The notes below the pieces were generated by a model. It made no database searches, was not told where the DNA came from, and saw nothing but the letters and a program-made list of their open reading frames with translations. Positions 15,301-26,145 of a stretch of 64,000 nucleotides of DNA are shown here, in pieces (position 1 is the stretch's first letter; each line of letters starts with the position of its first letter). Origin of the DNA: Obelidium mucronatum (Eukaryota > Chytridiomycota > Chytridiomycetes > Chytridiales > Chytriomycetaceae); NCBI GenBank assembly GCA_025765595.1, contig JAIVFH010000087.1, forward strand, positions 1-64,000. The letters run 5' to 3'. The position numbers and the translations under genes were made by a program.

Positions 15301-18300
15301 TTGTTTTGTACACCTTTCTCAGTTACCAAGTATCCAGCAAGACTGTTGGCTCTCAAGTTCAATTCCGCATATGTCATTTCTGTTGCCTCATATGATAGCG
15401 CAATACGATCAGGATACTTTGCCGCCGATTCCTCAAAGATTTTGTGCAATAGACGCGCATCTTCTGCCTCAGGCCACTCTTGTTCAATGTTGTAGTGGTT
15501 GACACATAAGTCTTGCTCCCCTGCAAAGAGGAACGGCACCGTTCGAATGTCGGCACGTTCATTGACTAAAACAATTGAAAGGAGGGACTCGATATGTTTC
15601 ACCATAAACTTGATGGTTTCTCCCAAGAAGAGAGCAGAATCGTACGAAATCGAACCAGCCAAAGAGCCGTTATCGGACTTGGCATACTCAACAAGCAGTT
15701 CAAACGGTCCCAAGTTGCCTGTATTGTCTCCGTCTGCTTCGTCCGCCCTGCTGCCGGCCAAGGATGCAGATTCCTGCTCCAAGATGACAAAACCAAACAA
15801 AGGATGGCGACCAGGAAGTCTTGGTGGTCTAACAACAGAGAGAACTTCCTCAAACGGGAGATTCTGGTTTTCCAATGCCTCGTTGATTGTTGCAGATGTG
15901 GCGCGAACTGCTTCACCAAATGTGAGCGAGTCACCCAGTTGTGTTCGTAGACACACATTGTTGATGAAAAATCCCATGGTTTCACTGAATTCATCCATTT
16001 GACGATTTGCAGCCACTGTTCCAACACAAATATCGTCGGATCCAGTGTAGCGCATCATCAAGACATTGAAGGCAGCCAAAACTACAGCGAAGCGCGAAAC
16101 ACGATTCTTTGCTGCAAACTCCTCCAGTTGATTTGTCAATTCCTTGTTAAAAGAGAATGAGACTTCAGCTGGTTTGGAGACATGTTCCAACCCAGAGTGG
16201 TAAAAGTCGAACGAGTATGGGAGAGGCGTAGCGTTTTCAAGCCTCGCTTTCCAAAACTCTTGCTGTTTCTCGAACACTCCAGTGTCTTTCAGCTGGTTTT
16301 CCCACGCTGCAAAGTCTCCATACTGTGAAACAGCGGGAGGGAGCGTGTTTCCAGCACACAAAGCATACAAGTCTCTCTCAAAGACAGGCATGCATGTTCC
16401 ATCGTAGCAAATGTGGTGCATGACGGCAGCAACAGTCCACGAACCCTCGATTTCATGTGGAAACACGTAGAAGCGAGCAGGAGGTTCGATGCCCAAATCA
16501 AAGGGTCTGTTCGGAATCTGTTGCATATTTTCTCGAGTCGGAAATTGCGTAATTCTAACACTTGCTGGTGATTCGGCAACAAAGGCAATGATGTTCTCAG
16601 AAACCCATCTGTATTGCGTGCGCAATACTTCGTGCCGACACACGAGCGCCGAAACCCCGTGCTGCAAATTCTCGAAACTCATGTCGCTGAAGCTGCGACC
16701 ACACACTAGCAACAATGTGTTCGATTTCTCCTTCAAGAGGCACCAATTCCTCATGGTCAGAAGCTGCAAATTCTGGAATAGGAAGCGCGCGTTTGTCTAG
16801 TTTTCCATTCACGGTTACTGGCAGCTTTTCCATCCAAACAAAGGCAGTTGGAATCATGTACGGAAGCAGACTTGACGCACAATGAGCCTTGAGTTCAGAT
16901 GCACCGATTTCAAATTCATTTGCGTCTGACTTGACAAGATAAGCGGCAAGATACTGGTTTCCAGGTTCGTCTTCACGCATAATCACAGCGGCAACAGACA
17001 CACCAGGGTGCTTCAAGAGAACACTCTCGATTTCTCCCAGCTCAATACTAACACATTGGAGTAAAATTCAGTGGGGCGTAATGGGGCTATCGTCAGAGTT
17101 ACCGATATCCGCGGAGTTTCACTTGGTGGTCGATTCGCCCAAGTATTTCAACGTGACCGTTTGAGTGCATACGTGCCAAATCCCCTGTCCTATACATTCT
17201 TGTTCCGGGAACGAATGGGTTTGCAATAAATGCAGCGGCGGTCAGCTCATCGCGGTTGAGATATCCACGTCCAACTTGTGCCCCCCCAATAACGAGCTCC
17301 CCAATAGTTCCAAAAGGAACTGGCAGCAAATCTTTCCCCAAAATGTAGTGAAAAGAGTTAATTAATGGGGTTCCAATGTTGTTTGTGATACTATGGCTGG
17401 TGATCTCGGTTGATGTAGTTTCTACTGCACATTCGGTTGGACCTGGTCAATCAGTTAGTTGCTAGAGTGATAAAAGGTGAAGAAATTCACCGTATCCGTT
17501 GAAAAGGATTATCCCTGCCTCGATAAATTGGATTAATTGAGGACGAGTGAATGCCTCTCCTCCAATCTCAATGACGCGCAAGCACGATCTAACTCTCTTT
17601 GCATCAATCAACGCGAGGTAGCTGGGAGTTACGATAATGGAGTCAATATTGTTGGAACAGATTACAGCAGATGGGTCTTCTAAGAGCAAGTTTTTGGAAA
17701 CCAACACGAGTGTAGCAGATTGGGCAAAACACAGAAACACGTCTTCGATGGATGCATCTGGCGAATTATTTTTAATATATGGGTTAGCGTGTTAAATAAT
17801 GACCAACGCTCACCAAAAGTGTAAGAGGCGAACGCCAAATGACGGGAAAATAAAGGATACTTCTCCTTCAAAGCAATAATGGTGCTGCTAATATTCTGGT
17901 GCTCAATTAAAACTCCCTTCGGCTTTCCAGTTGTTCCTAATTGCGATTAACGAAGAAATCAAACAATTGCAAACCAACCTGACGTGAAGAGCACGTAGGC
18001 CAAAGATCTTGGACTCATATGTAGATTCGATGATTTAAGGTTTACATTGGATTGCTTGGATAAATCATTGACGGTTGCGCCGGAGACAATGTTGACAATT
18101 TCCAGGGCGTTGACTGATGAGTAATCACGGTAGTTCGTTGGAAAAGACCCATCAGTTAGTAATAAACGAGATTGAGTGTCAGCTAGCATTCCTTGGACCC
18201 TCCCCAATGGAGCTTCGATGTCAATTGGACAGAATGCAGCCCCAGCCTTCAAAACGGCCAAAAGCGCCACAACAACTTCGATTCCTCGGTCATAATACAA

Positions 18301-21300
18301 GCAAACGATTTCATCCGGTTTCAAGCAATGTTCGGCAACCAGCCAATTGGCCAACTGGTTTGCTCTTTTGTTCAAGTCACGGTAGGAAATGTCCTGGCCA
18401 ACGAAAGAGAGAACAACTTTATCAGGATGAGCTTCTGCTGCATCCTCAAAGATTTTGTGCAAAAGGCGCTCTTCTTCTGCCTCAGGCCACTCTTGTTCAA
18501 TGTTGTAGTGGTTGACACATAAGTCTTGCTCCCCTGCAAAGAGGAACGGCACCGTTCGAATGTCGGCACGTTCATTGACTAAAACAATTGAAAGGAGGGA
18601 CTCGATATGTTTCACCATAAACTTGATGGTTTCTCCCAAGAAGAGAGCAGAATCGTACGAAATCGAACCAGCCAAAGAGCCGTTATCGGACTTGGCATAC
18701 TCAACAAGCAGTTCAAACGGTCCCAAGTTGCCTGTATCGTCTCCGTCTGCTTCGTCCGCCCTGCTGCCGGTCAAGGATGCAGATTCCTGCTCCAAGATGA
18801 CAAAACCAAACAAAGGATGGCGACCAGGAAGTCTTGGTGGTCTAACAACAGAGAGAACTTCCTCAAACGGGAGATTCTGGTTTTCCAATGCCTCGTTGAT
18901 TGTTGCAGATGTGGCGCGAACTGCTTCACCAAATGTGAGCGAGTCACCCAGTTGTGTTCGTAGACACACATTGTTGATGAAAAATCCCATGGTTTCACTG
19001 AATTCATCCATTTGACGATTTGCAGCCACTGTTCCAACACAAATATCGTCGGATCCAGTGTAGCGCATCATCAAGACATTGAAGGCAGCCAAAACTACAG
19101 CGAAGCGCGAAACACGATTCTTTGCTGCAAACTCCTCCAGTTGATTTGTCAATTCCTTGTTAAAAGAGAATGAGACTTCAGCTGGTTTGGAGACATGTTC
19201 CAACCCAGAGTGGTAAAAGTCGAACGAGTATGGGAGAGGCGTAGCGTTTTCAAGCCTCGCTTTCCAAAACTCTTGCTGTTTCTCGAACACTCCAGTGTCT
19301 TTCAGCTGGTTTTCCCACGCTGCAAAGTCTCCATACTGTGAAACAGCGGGAGGGAGCGTGTTTCCAGCACACAAAGCATACAAGTCTCTCTCAAAGACAG
19401 GCATGCATGTTCCATCGTAGCAAATGTGGTGCATGACGGCAGCAACAGTCCACGAACCCTCGATTTCATGTGGAAACACGTAGAAGCGAGCAGGAGGTTC
19501 GATGCCCAAATCAAAGGGTCTGTTCGGAATCTGTTGCATATTTTCTCGAGTCGGAAATTGCGTAATTCTAACACTTGCTGGTGATTCGGCAACAAAGGCA
19601 ATGATGTTCTCAGAAACCCATCTGTATTGCGTGCGCAATACTTCGTGCCGACACACGAGCGCCGAAACCCCGTGCTGCAAATTCTCGAAACTCATGTCGC
19701 TGATAGTATAGTAGCTGATGCTGTTGTATTCTACCGACTGCGGGTGTTGCTGCTGGTATACAAACAGACGAGATTCGCTGATGGAAGCAGGACGAGAGTA
19801 AGCGCCATGGTGTTCGGAAAGAACCACTTGTGGAAGCAACAAAGAAGTAGATGGGCCAGCCAAGATATCACACAATAGCTGCAGTGATTGACTGGACATG
19901 AACTCCGAGAACGATATCTGTCCAAGCCGGGAATCTGAATTCAACTTGGATATAATACGAGCAGCCAGCAGCGAGTTTCCGCCCAAGGCGAAAAAGTTGG
20001 AGTTTCGGCCAATGGATTCCAACGGAGTACTCAAGAGCTGCGACCACACACTAGCAACAATGTGTTCGATTTCTCCTTCAAGAGGCACCAATTCCTCATG
20101 GTCAGAAGCTGCAAATTCTGGAATAGGAAGCGCGCGTTTGTCTAGTTTTCCATTCACGGTTACTGGCAGCTTTTCCATCCAAACAAAGGCAGTTGGAATC
20201 ATGTACGGAAGCAGACTTGACGCACAATGAGCCTTGAGTTCAGATGCACCGATTTCAAATTCATTTGCGTCTGACTTGACAAGATAAGCGGCAAGATACT
20301 GGTTTCCAGGTTCGTCTTCACGCATAATCACAGCGGCAACAGACACACCAGGGTGCTTCAAGAGAACACTCTCGATTTCTCCCAGCTCAATACTAACACA
20401 TTGGAGTAAAATTCAGTGGGGCGTAATGGGGCTATCGTCAGAGTTACCGATATCCGCGGAGTTTCACTTGGTGGTCGATTCGCCCAAGTATTTCAACGTG
20501 TCCGTTTGAGTGCATACGTGCCAAATCCCCCGTCTTATACATCCGTTGCCCTTGTCTAAATGGGTCAGGAATGAATGCTCTTTCTGTCAAATCAGGTTGC
20601 CCCAAGTATTCGCGACCAACTTGGGCCCCACCTGCGAAGATTGTGCGTCGATTATTTGCATTGCTTTGGAAAGTCGATTTATTTCATTGCTTTGGAATCT
20701 TACCAATGTATAGCTCTCCAATACATCCAATCGGAAGAAAGTCAAGCGTTTCAGGATCAAGGACATAGTGGCAACAGTTTAAAAGGGGCAGTCCAATGTC
20801 GTTTGGAGTTGTTGACTTAGTCATAATATGAGCAGTGGTGACACAAGCCGTCTCAGTGGGGCCTTTAATATATCGTTATTAATAGTGAGAAAAACATCAC
20901 TTCCTTACCGTATCCGTTGATCAACATGACATTCGTCTTTAGAAGCCATGGTTCCAAAACCTGCCGTGAGCACCCTTCTCCGCCGAAGAAAATAAACTTC
21001 AAAGTAGATGCTGTAGAAATTAGCCCGAGAACGCTGGGTGTTACAGCAACAGACTCAATTGAATGCTTCTTGATTACAGCACTAATGTCTTGCAACAAGG
21101 TAGCCTTTGGCTCGATAACCACAGTACCTCCATATAACAACGGAAGAAAAAGATCATCCAAAAACATGTCTATGATTTTTTCTTAGGTCAATTCCGGTTG
21201 AACCACCACTTACCAAAAGTATAAGCTGAGAATGCAAGATGCTTTAAAATAGCTCCTGGAAGCGCAGCCTTATACGATCGATAAGTATTGAACACGTTTT

Positions 21301-23202
21301 GATGTTCAATTCCAACGCCTTTAGGTTTTCCTGTCGTTCCTTTTTTGGAATGAGATACGTTAAAAGCTTGAAACATTTCAGAGAAACACCAGTACCGAAC
21401 CTGACGTAAAAAGGACATATGCAAGATTACTAGGACTCGGTTTTGCAAGTAAATTAACGCCAGAGTATTGGTCAGTACTGCTTCTTGTGTGTTCCGAAGC
21501 AGTGTTGATTACACATACAGTAGTGCCCGTTGCGGTAAAGTAGGAAAAGTTCTTTGAAAATGACCCATCTGTCAGGAGCACGCGAGATTGGGTGTCCGCG
21601 AGCATTCCTTGGACCCTCCCCAATGGAGCTTCGATGTCAATTGGACAAAATGCAGCCCCAGCCTTCAAAACGGCCAAAAGCGCCACAACAACTTCGATTC
21701 CTCGGTCATAATACAAGCAAACGATTTCATCCGGTTTCAAGCAATGTTCTGCAAGCAGCCTATTGGCCAACTGGTTTGCTCTTTTGTTCAAGTCACTGTA
21801 GGAAATGTCCTGGCCAACGAAAGAGAGAACAACTTTATCAGGATGGACTTCAGCTGCATCCTCAAAGATTTTGTGCAAAAGGCGCTCTTCTTCTGCCACG
21901 GGCCACTCTTGTTCTGTGTTGAAGTGGTTGATGCAATCATGCTCGCCAGAAAATAGAAATGAAGCTGTGCGATAGTTGGCCAGAGGATTGGCAACCGATA
22001 CGGAAAGAAGCGTTTCCATGTGCTTCAGCATGAAGACAATCGTGTCCTCCAAGAACAGAGACGAGTTGTAATGGGTGCAAAACTGTAGGGATCCATCATC
22101 CAAAGTAGAATACTGAAGAACCAAATTATATTGCGCAGTATCAACAGTAGAGAGATCCAGATATTCGTCAACCAAGACAAACGAGAAGAGAGGATGGTGA
22201 CCGGGAAGAGTGACAGGTTTGACTGCGGACAAAACTCGGTCAAAGGAGAGACCAGACTGAGCAAAGGCTTCCTTGACGGTTTCGGAAGAAATTTCAAAAG
22301 CTTCCGAGAAAGAGGAGGCGGGTCCGAGATTGGTTCTGAGGCAGACAGGGTTGTTGGTGGGAGAGGCGATTGTCCCAATCAGAACATCTTCCGTCGACGT
22401 ATATCTCATCATCAAAACAGTTAAGACAGTAGTAACAGCATTGAAGAGGGAGACATTGTTGGTTGCGCAGAACGAGTGGAGAGAGGCGGTCAGCTGATGG
22501 CTGAGAACATGATTGGAGACGGCCTTGGATTTTTCACAATTTTCGCCACTGTGGTAAAAATCGTACGAGTAGTTCAAAGGACGCGCGTCCTTCAGCTTCT
22601 CGATCCAGTAGACTGCTTGCATGGTCGATTCGCAAAGAGCAGAAAGCTTCATGGACGGGTCGCTGGTTACAAGTGTAACAAGAGCGGCAAGAGAGCTCTC
22701 AACAGACTCGAGGCGGACTGAATCATCGCTGGATTCGATAGCTACAGTGAAGCCGTCTTGATTTTGTTGGATTTCAATCTTGAAACTGGTGGCGTTGCTG
22801 TGTCATCCAATTTAGGGTATTGACAGGATATTGATGTTACCCCAAAAAGCCACAAAAAAGCCACAAAAAAGCCTCTCACCTAAGTCCTTCGTTGGCATCG
22901 GGTCCATATCCTGCCGAGAATCCAAATTGAAACGGATTGTTTTTGTTCTCTTCGAGGTATTGCTGCAGATCTTGGGCAACAGTATTGAATGCATCACTGC
23001 AAGTGAGTTCAACGGCACCGTTTTGACAGCTAATCAACCCACTTCCATTCCCAAGGAAAACGGCGGTGACAGTGGCGAGAAACGATTTGGTAGATATGGA
23101 GTGCTCATGGCAGAAAGTTGTGACATTGGCACATTGTGGCTGAGGGAGCCGGTAAGCCCTTCGATAGAGAGGCTTGTCTCCGATAGAAATTGCAGAGAGC
23201 AT
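1..23202 (-). CDS. Giant multimodular non-ribosomal peptide synthetase (3' end outside window)
   Basis: This enzyme would assemble a peptide by selecting, tethering and condensing amino acids. Reading right to left I see a starter region, A1-T1, C2-A2, C3-A3-T3, C4-A4-T4, C5-A5-T5, C6-A6-T6, C7-A7-T7. Every full C domain carries the HHxxxDG motif as HHICYDG. A domains carry A3 (TSG split by an intron, then TTGKPKG), A4 (YTF then D), A5 (GYG then PTE) and A7/A8 (YKTGDLA, KLRGYR). Carriers carry LGGNSLLA. The start is the ATG at 23202. In module 1 introns lie at 22879-22798, 21400-21340, 21213-21170, 20908-20863, 20703-20632 and 20447-20393, all GT..AG with codon phase preserved. The reading frame is broken at 16690 and by several indels in 1-1500, so the gene is either damaged or mis-assembled. 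No thioesterase, reductase or terminal C domain is visible; the product is unknown. Confidence 0.93.
3370..6745 (-). other. NRPS module 6: C6-A6-T6
   Basis: C6 carries HHICYDG (about 6302-6331). The A core reads [40 protein letters not shown]. This core resembles A1 and is nearly identical to A7. Introns interrupt FTSG, YTF/D, YG/PTE, GELYIG/GAQVG and RGYR as in module 1. T6 carries [11 protein letters not shown] near 3465. Confidence 0.87.
6790..10095 (-). other. NRPS module 5: C5-A5-T5
   Basis: C5 carries HHICYDG (about 9663-9692). The A5 N-terminal part ends in CIFTSG at about 8285 and is shared with A3. The A core is [36 protein letters not shown], with introns at the same motif positions as in module 1. 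T5 carries [11 protein letters not shown] near 6880. Confidence 0.87.
10150..13465 (-). other. NRPS module 4: C4-A4-T4
   Basis: The N-lobe of C4, including HHICYDG, matches the other modules, but from about 12840 leftward the C-terminal lobe and the whole A N-terminal part are strongly diverged ([34 protein letters not shown]). The A core reads [35 protein letters not shown]. From KLRGYR onward the sequence returns to the shared type, and [11 protein letters not shown] lies near 10230. The sharp identity change inside the C domain suggests a recombination boundary there. Confidence 0.85.
13510..16690 (-). other. NRPS module 3: truncated C3-A3-T3
   Basis: C3 starts abruptly at the deletion junction; HHICYDG (about 16386-16415) remains. 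The C3 stretch 15499-16690 matches C2 (18512-19703) almost base for base, whereas the adjoining A3 N-terminal stretch 14991 to about 15455 matches A5 (8271 to about 8735), so this module is a mosaic. The A core is its own: [35 protein letters not shown]. The T domain has [11 protein letters not shown] near 13585. Confidence 0.85.
16688..16693 (-). other. Deletion junction removing T2 and the start of C3
   Basis: At 16690/16691 the shared module sequence ending atgtcgctga is joined directly to agctgcgacc. In the neighbouring module the same two strings lie at 19694-19703 and 20036-20045, with 332 bp between them. Here those 332 bp are absent. They encode the carrier LGGNSLLA and the first residues of the next C domain. 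332 is not a multiple of three, so translation leaves frame. No microhomology is obvious at the junction. Confidence 0.9.
16790..19845 (-). other. NRPS module 2: C2-A2, carrier missing
   Basis: C2 has an intact HHICYDG (about 19402-19431). A2 continues through the exon end at 17979, a TTGKPKG exon, an exon starting DASIEDVF, and an exon starting PTECAVE. Unlike every other module, A2 has no intron between GELVIG and GAQVG: the sequence is continuous there. Its A7 motif reads YRTGDLA instead of YKTGDLA. The C-terminal A subdomain (17016 leftward) reverts to the sequence shared by all modules, then the frame is lost at the deletion junction at 16690, so LGGNS is absent. Confidence 0.85.
19900..21940 (-). 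other. NRPS module 1: A1-T1
   Basis: The A domain is complete across seven exons: ...YVLFTSG, then [12 protein letters not shown] to SAYTF, then DMFLDDLF to INGYG, then [11 protein letters not shown] to GELYIG, then [10 protein letters not shown] to KLRGYR, then IELGEIE onwards. The A-core pocket positions, aligned by eye to the GrsA A domain, read roughly D M D S F G G C V. The T domain has [11 protein letters not shown] near 19970-19995 with the phosphopantetheine serine present. No tailoring insert is seen. Confidence 0.85.
21940..23202 (-). other. NRPS starter region with partial C domain
   Basis: Exon 1 (23202-22880) joins exon 2 at 22797 through an 82-nt intron, giving the codon AGC. 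The first roughly 150 residues do not match a C domain I recognise and contain no HHxxxDG. From about residue 165 the protein resembles the C-terminal lobe of the other C domains in this gene ([50 protein letters not shown]). It is therefore a C domain lacking its catalytic N-lobe, probably inactive in condensation. Its sequence is clearly diverged from the homogenised C domains downstream. Confidence 0.75.
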
Positions 23203-23560
23203 GTGGTGTTAAGTTTTCGTAAGGTTTCAAAATCAGCTCGAGGGTCTTGAATGGGTTACGTGCGCTTGGGTGCAAAGGTACAGTTTTCTGGGTAAAACAG
23301 TTTTTTGAAATTGTATAATGAATCTTGAACCAATAATAAATTCTTGAACCAATGAAGGGTGGCGAAAATTCTCCAAAAACGAAGAAAAACGTTTTTCTAG
23401 ATTTTTAGTGTGTTTTCGGTCAGCTGGCCTAATTCATTCCAATAAACGTCCAATTGCATCTAATTCTGGTCAGTTCGCGAGTTTCTTTTTTGATGGAATT
23501 AGATAGGGGTTAAGTTAGTTTTATTGATAGGACACAAGCCGCCATTATCAAGACAGCCTT
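23203..23560 (-). promoter_or_regulatory. Upstream region of the NRPS gene
   Basis: This is the 358-bp gap between the NRPS start and the stop of the PH/coiled-coil gene, both on the minus strand. It is AT-rich and contains two copies of TTGAACCAAT within 40 bp near 23325-23355. They read as inverted CCAAT boxes relative to the NRPS. No clear TATA box is seen. The promoter role is inferred from position. Confidence 0.4.
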
Positions 23561-25985
23561 CTACACTGATATCACAGAACAGGCCAAAGATATTACAGGA
23601 GACACCAGCTCTTCCACGCGACTCGTTTGCGCGCCAACCATCAAATTCCCTCTTTGATTTGAAAATCCTCTTCCATCCCACTCAGAAAGATCATGTTCGT
23701 CGTCGAACTCGAACTCGGACTCGAGATCTTGGCTTGACTCCGCAATTGAAGAGTTATCGTTGAGGAGCACGCTCACATCCGGGTCCAACAAGATGTCAAG
23801 AATATCAATCCTGAATCCAGTTGCGGCCAAGTTTATATTGTCATGCCCATTTTCCAAGGTGGATTCACGAATCCCTTCGGCACTGGGTCCAGGAGTGACC
23901 AAACGTTGATTGGAGTCAATAGCATTCTCGGGTACTTGATGGGAATGCTGTGTGAGGCGAGATGTTGTCTGTTGCAAAAATGAGCTTGACGACGAAACAC
24001 CACCACGCTGCAAAACAGTATGCTTGGACAGAGTTTCGTGTTGTGATGTTTGTGGAGACGTATTTGCAGTTACTAACGGGACAATTTGGTCACGAATCAG
24101 CCTAGCAAGGGTCTGGAAAATGTAGCATCTCATTTTAATATCCTACACACACGACCACGTTTTTTCTCGGTTGGTTTTACCTTATGCGCATGTAGCTCCT
24201 TCTCATATCCAGACTTCAATGAATTGTACGAGCTTTCCAACTGTAAATGCTTATCACATAAGTCGTAATACAGAGCATTCAAGTCGGTGAATCGCTTATT
24301 ATCCCGTACAAGTTGCTCACGAACCGCCTTCACCTCCTAGGTCGTTTCAAATCGTCAGTCGCAAAAATAAAAAATAAAAAAACTACAATGGTTGTTACCT
24401 CATCTTTCTCAAGCTCAACTTTTTGAATGGTATCTTGAACTTCTTCAAAGGGAACCCAAGACGCACGTTCGGCTCTAACACGAGCGATTTCTTCCTTGGA
24501 CAACCGCCGCTCATTGGCCATTTTTGTTCTCTCACTCGTAATTTGCCCCTCAAGTCGCGATTCCCGTTCTATACCTTGTTCGACAGCGAGTTTCAACCGA
24601 GAAACCTCGCTCTGTAGCTCTTTAATGAGATCCTCGCTCTCCTTGGTCACACCTGAGCTTCGAGTATTTTCAGTAACAGCATTTCCATTTTGACCCACTA
24701 CCCCTCCCGCCACCGCCGCCCCCGCTGCTGCCGCCGCTGCTGCTGTTGCTTCTAAACCATCCCTTCTTTTCTTATCCACTTCCAACTGCCGCACCATAAC
24801 GCGTAAATACTCAACCTCATCCACAGCAACATCCAACTTCCTCATCAACCGCGCATTCAAATCCCGCGAATCCTCCAAATCCACACCAAGCTTTCTGATT
24901 TTAACGTTGGCTTGCAAGTGGAAAGACATGGCTTTATCTTCCCGTCGGCGATGTACTGATTCCCGGATTCCATCATCAGAGGCATCATGACAATGATGAC
25001 GATGACGTCGTTGCTGTTGCTGCTGCTTTGAAACATGTTTGGATTCCACCAAAGAGCCGTCATTTTCTTGGTCAGATGATGACGATGACGACAAACAAGA
25101 GGAAGAACGTGATGAGGGAGTGTCGTATCCTCTGTCCTCGTCCTCGTCTTCATCTGGCTTCTTTTTGGATTTAAAAGAATAGGAGGATGCGGAGGTGGTG
25201 ATGGGTTCGCTTTCTTCACTGATTCGGCTCAGAGATCTGACGACATTGTAATAAGAGAATGGATGGATTTTCCGGAGCGATCGTTTCCGTAAGGGAGGGT
25301 ATTGAAGTATTGCATTGGAATGTCGGATGGATAGTGAAGGTGGTTGCGGCGGTGGTGGAGATGGGAGTGAGGATACAAGGCCACTGCTAGTTACAGACCG
25401 AGTGGAGTCGCTGCCATGACTATTATATAGTTGAGAGTGGTGATGAGGCACAGCGGCCGGACAATGTTGTTGTTGTTGTTGTTGTTGTTGCAATTCAGAT
25501 TGCTTGGTCGCCTTTCTGGGCAATGACGGGGGAATAATCTGCTGCAACTTTAATTCAATCGCTGTTTCGAATGCGGTTTTCCATTCTTCCATTTTGTGAT
25601 CCATATGGTTTCTGATGAGAATCGGTTGTGCTGCGGTGGTATGGTAGATCATGAGTGTTGACATTGGAGTGTTTGTGGTGCCTGAGTGAGTTGTGGTTTT
25701 GTGGACGCAAGTTGGAGACACACGAATGACGGATGTTGGAGTTATAGCAGGACTAAGCGAAGTGATGTTGAGGCAGCATGTGTCTATATTAAGGTCCAAT
25801 AGAACTCGGTCCCATTCAAGGTTGGCGCACTGAGAGTTCACACCAGCACTGCCACCGCTTTCTGGTGGAATTCGCATGCGCACTCTGCCAGTTTTAATGT
25901 TTACCAAGTGAGACGTCAGATGCATCGAATAGGAGTCCTGACTGGACCGGTAAGAGCTGGCCGGACTGTGAGCAGGTGTTTCCAT
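23561..25985 (-). CDS. PH-like domain plus coiled-coil protein
   Basis: I do not recognise a named family. The start is taken at METPAH (25985), after an apparent 3' splice site in the leader. Residues about 15-160 look like a degenerate PH domain: beta-rich stretches, then a C-terminal helix with EEWKTAFETAIEL. A polyQ stretch, Ser/Pro-rich disordered segments and a coiled coil (about residues 390-550) follow. Introns are visible after ELEKDE (intron about 24399-24340, resuming at EVKAVREQ) and after ELHAHK (resuming at TLARLIRDQ). The tail is acidic and Ser-rich. A membrane-linked scaffold role is possible but is inference. Confidence 0.65.
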
Positions 25986-26145
25986 AATTATTGAAATTCT
26001 GCACAAGCACAAAAGCACTCGAAATTATTACAAGTGATGAACAAAACAAAAAAAAAAAATTCGTCAAAGGTGATTGTGGCATATCAATTGTTCATATTTT
26101 CAAGCATATTCCTGTTTGTTTTATAATATGAAGCACCATATTTCT

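Noticed and set aside
1369..20230. Many plus-strand frames of 60-170 codons across the NRPS
   Set aside because: They recur at identical places in each module opposite the NRPS coding strand and match no family: shadow frames.
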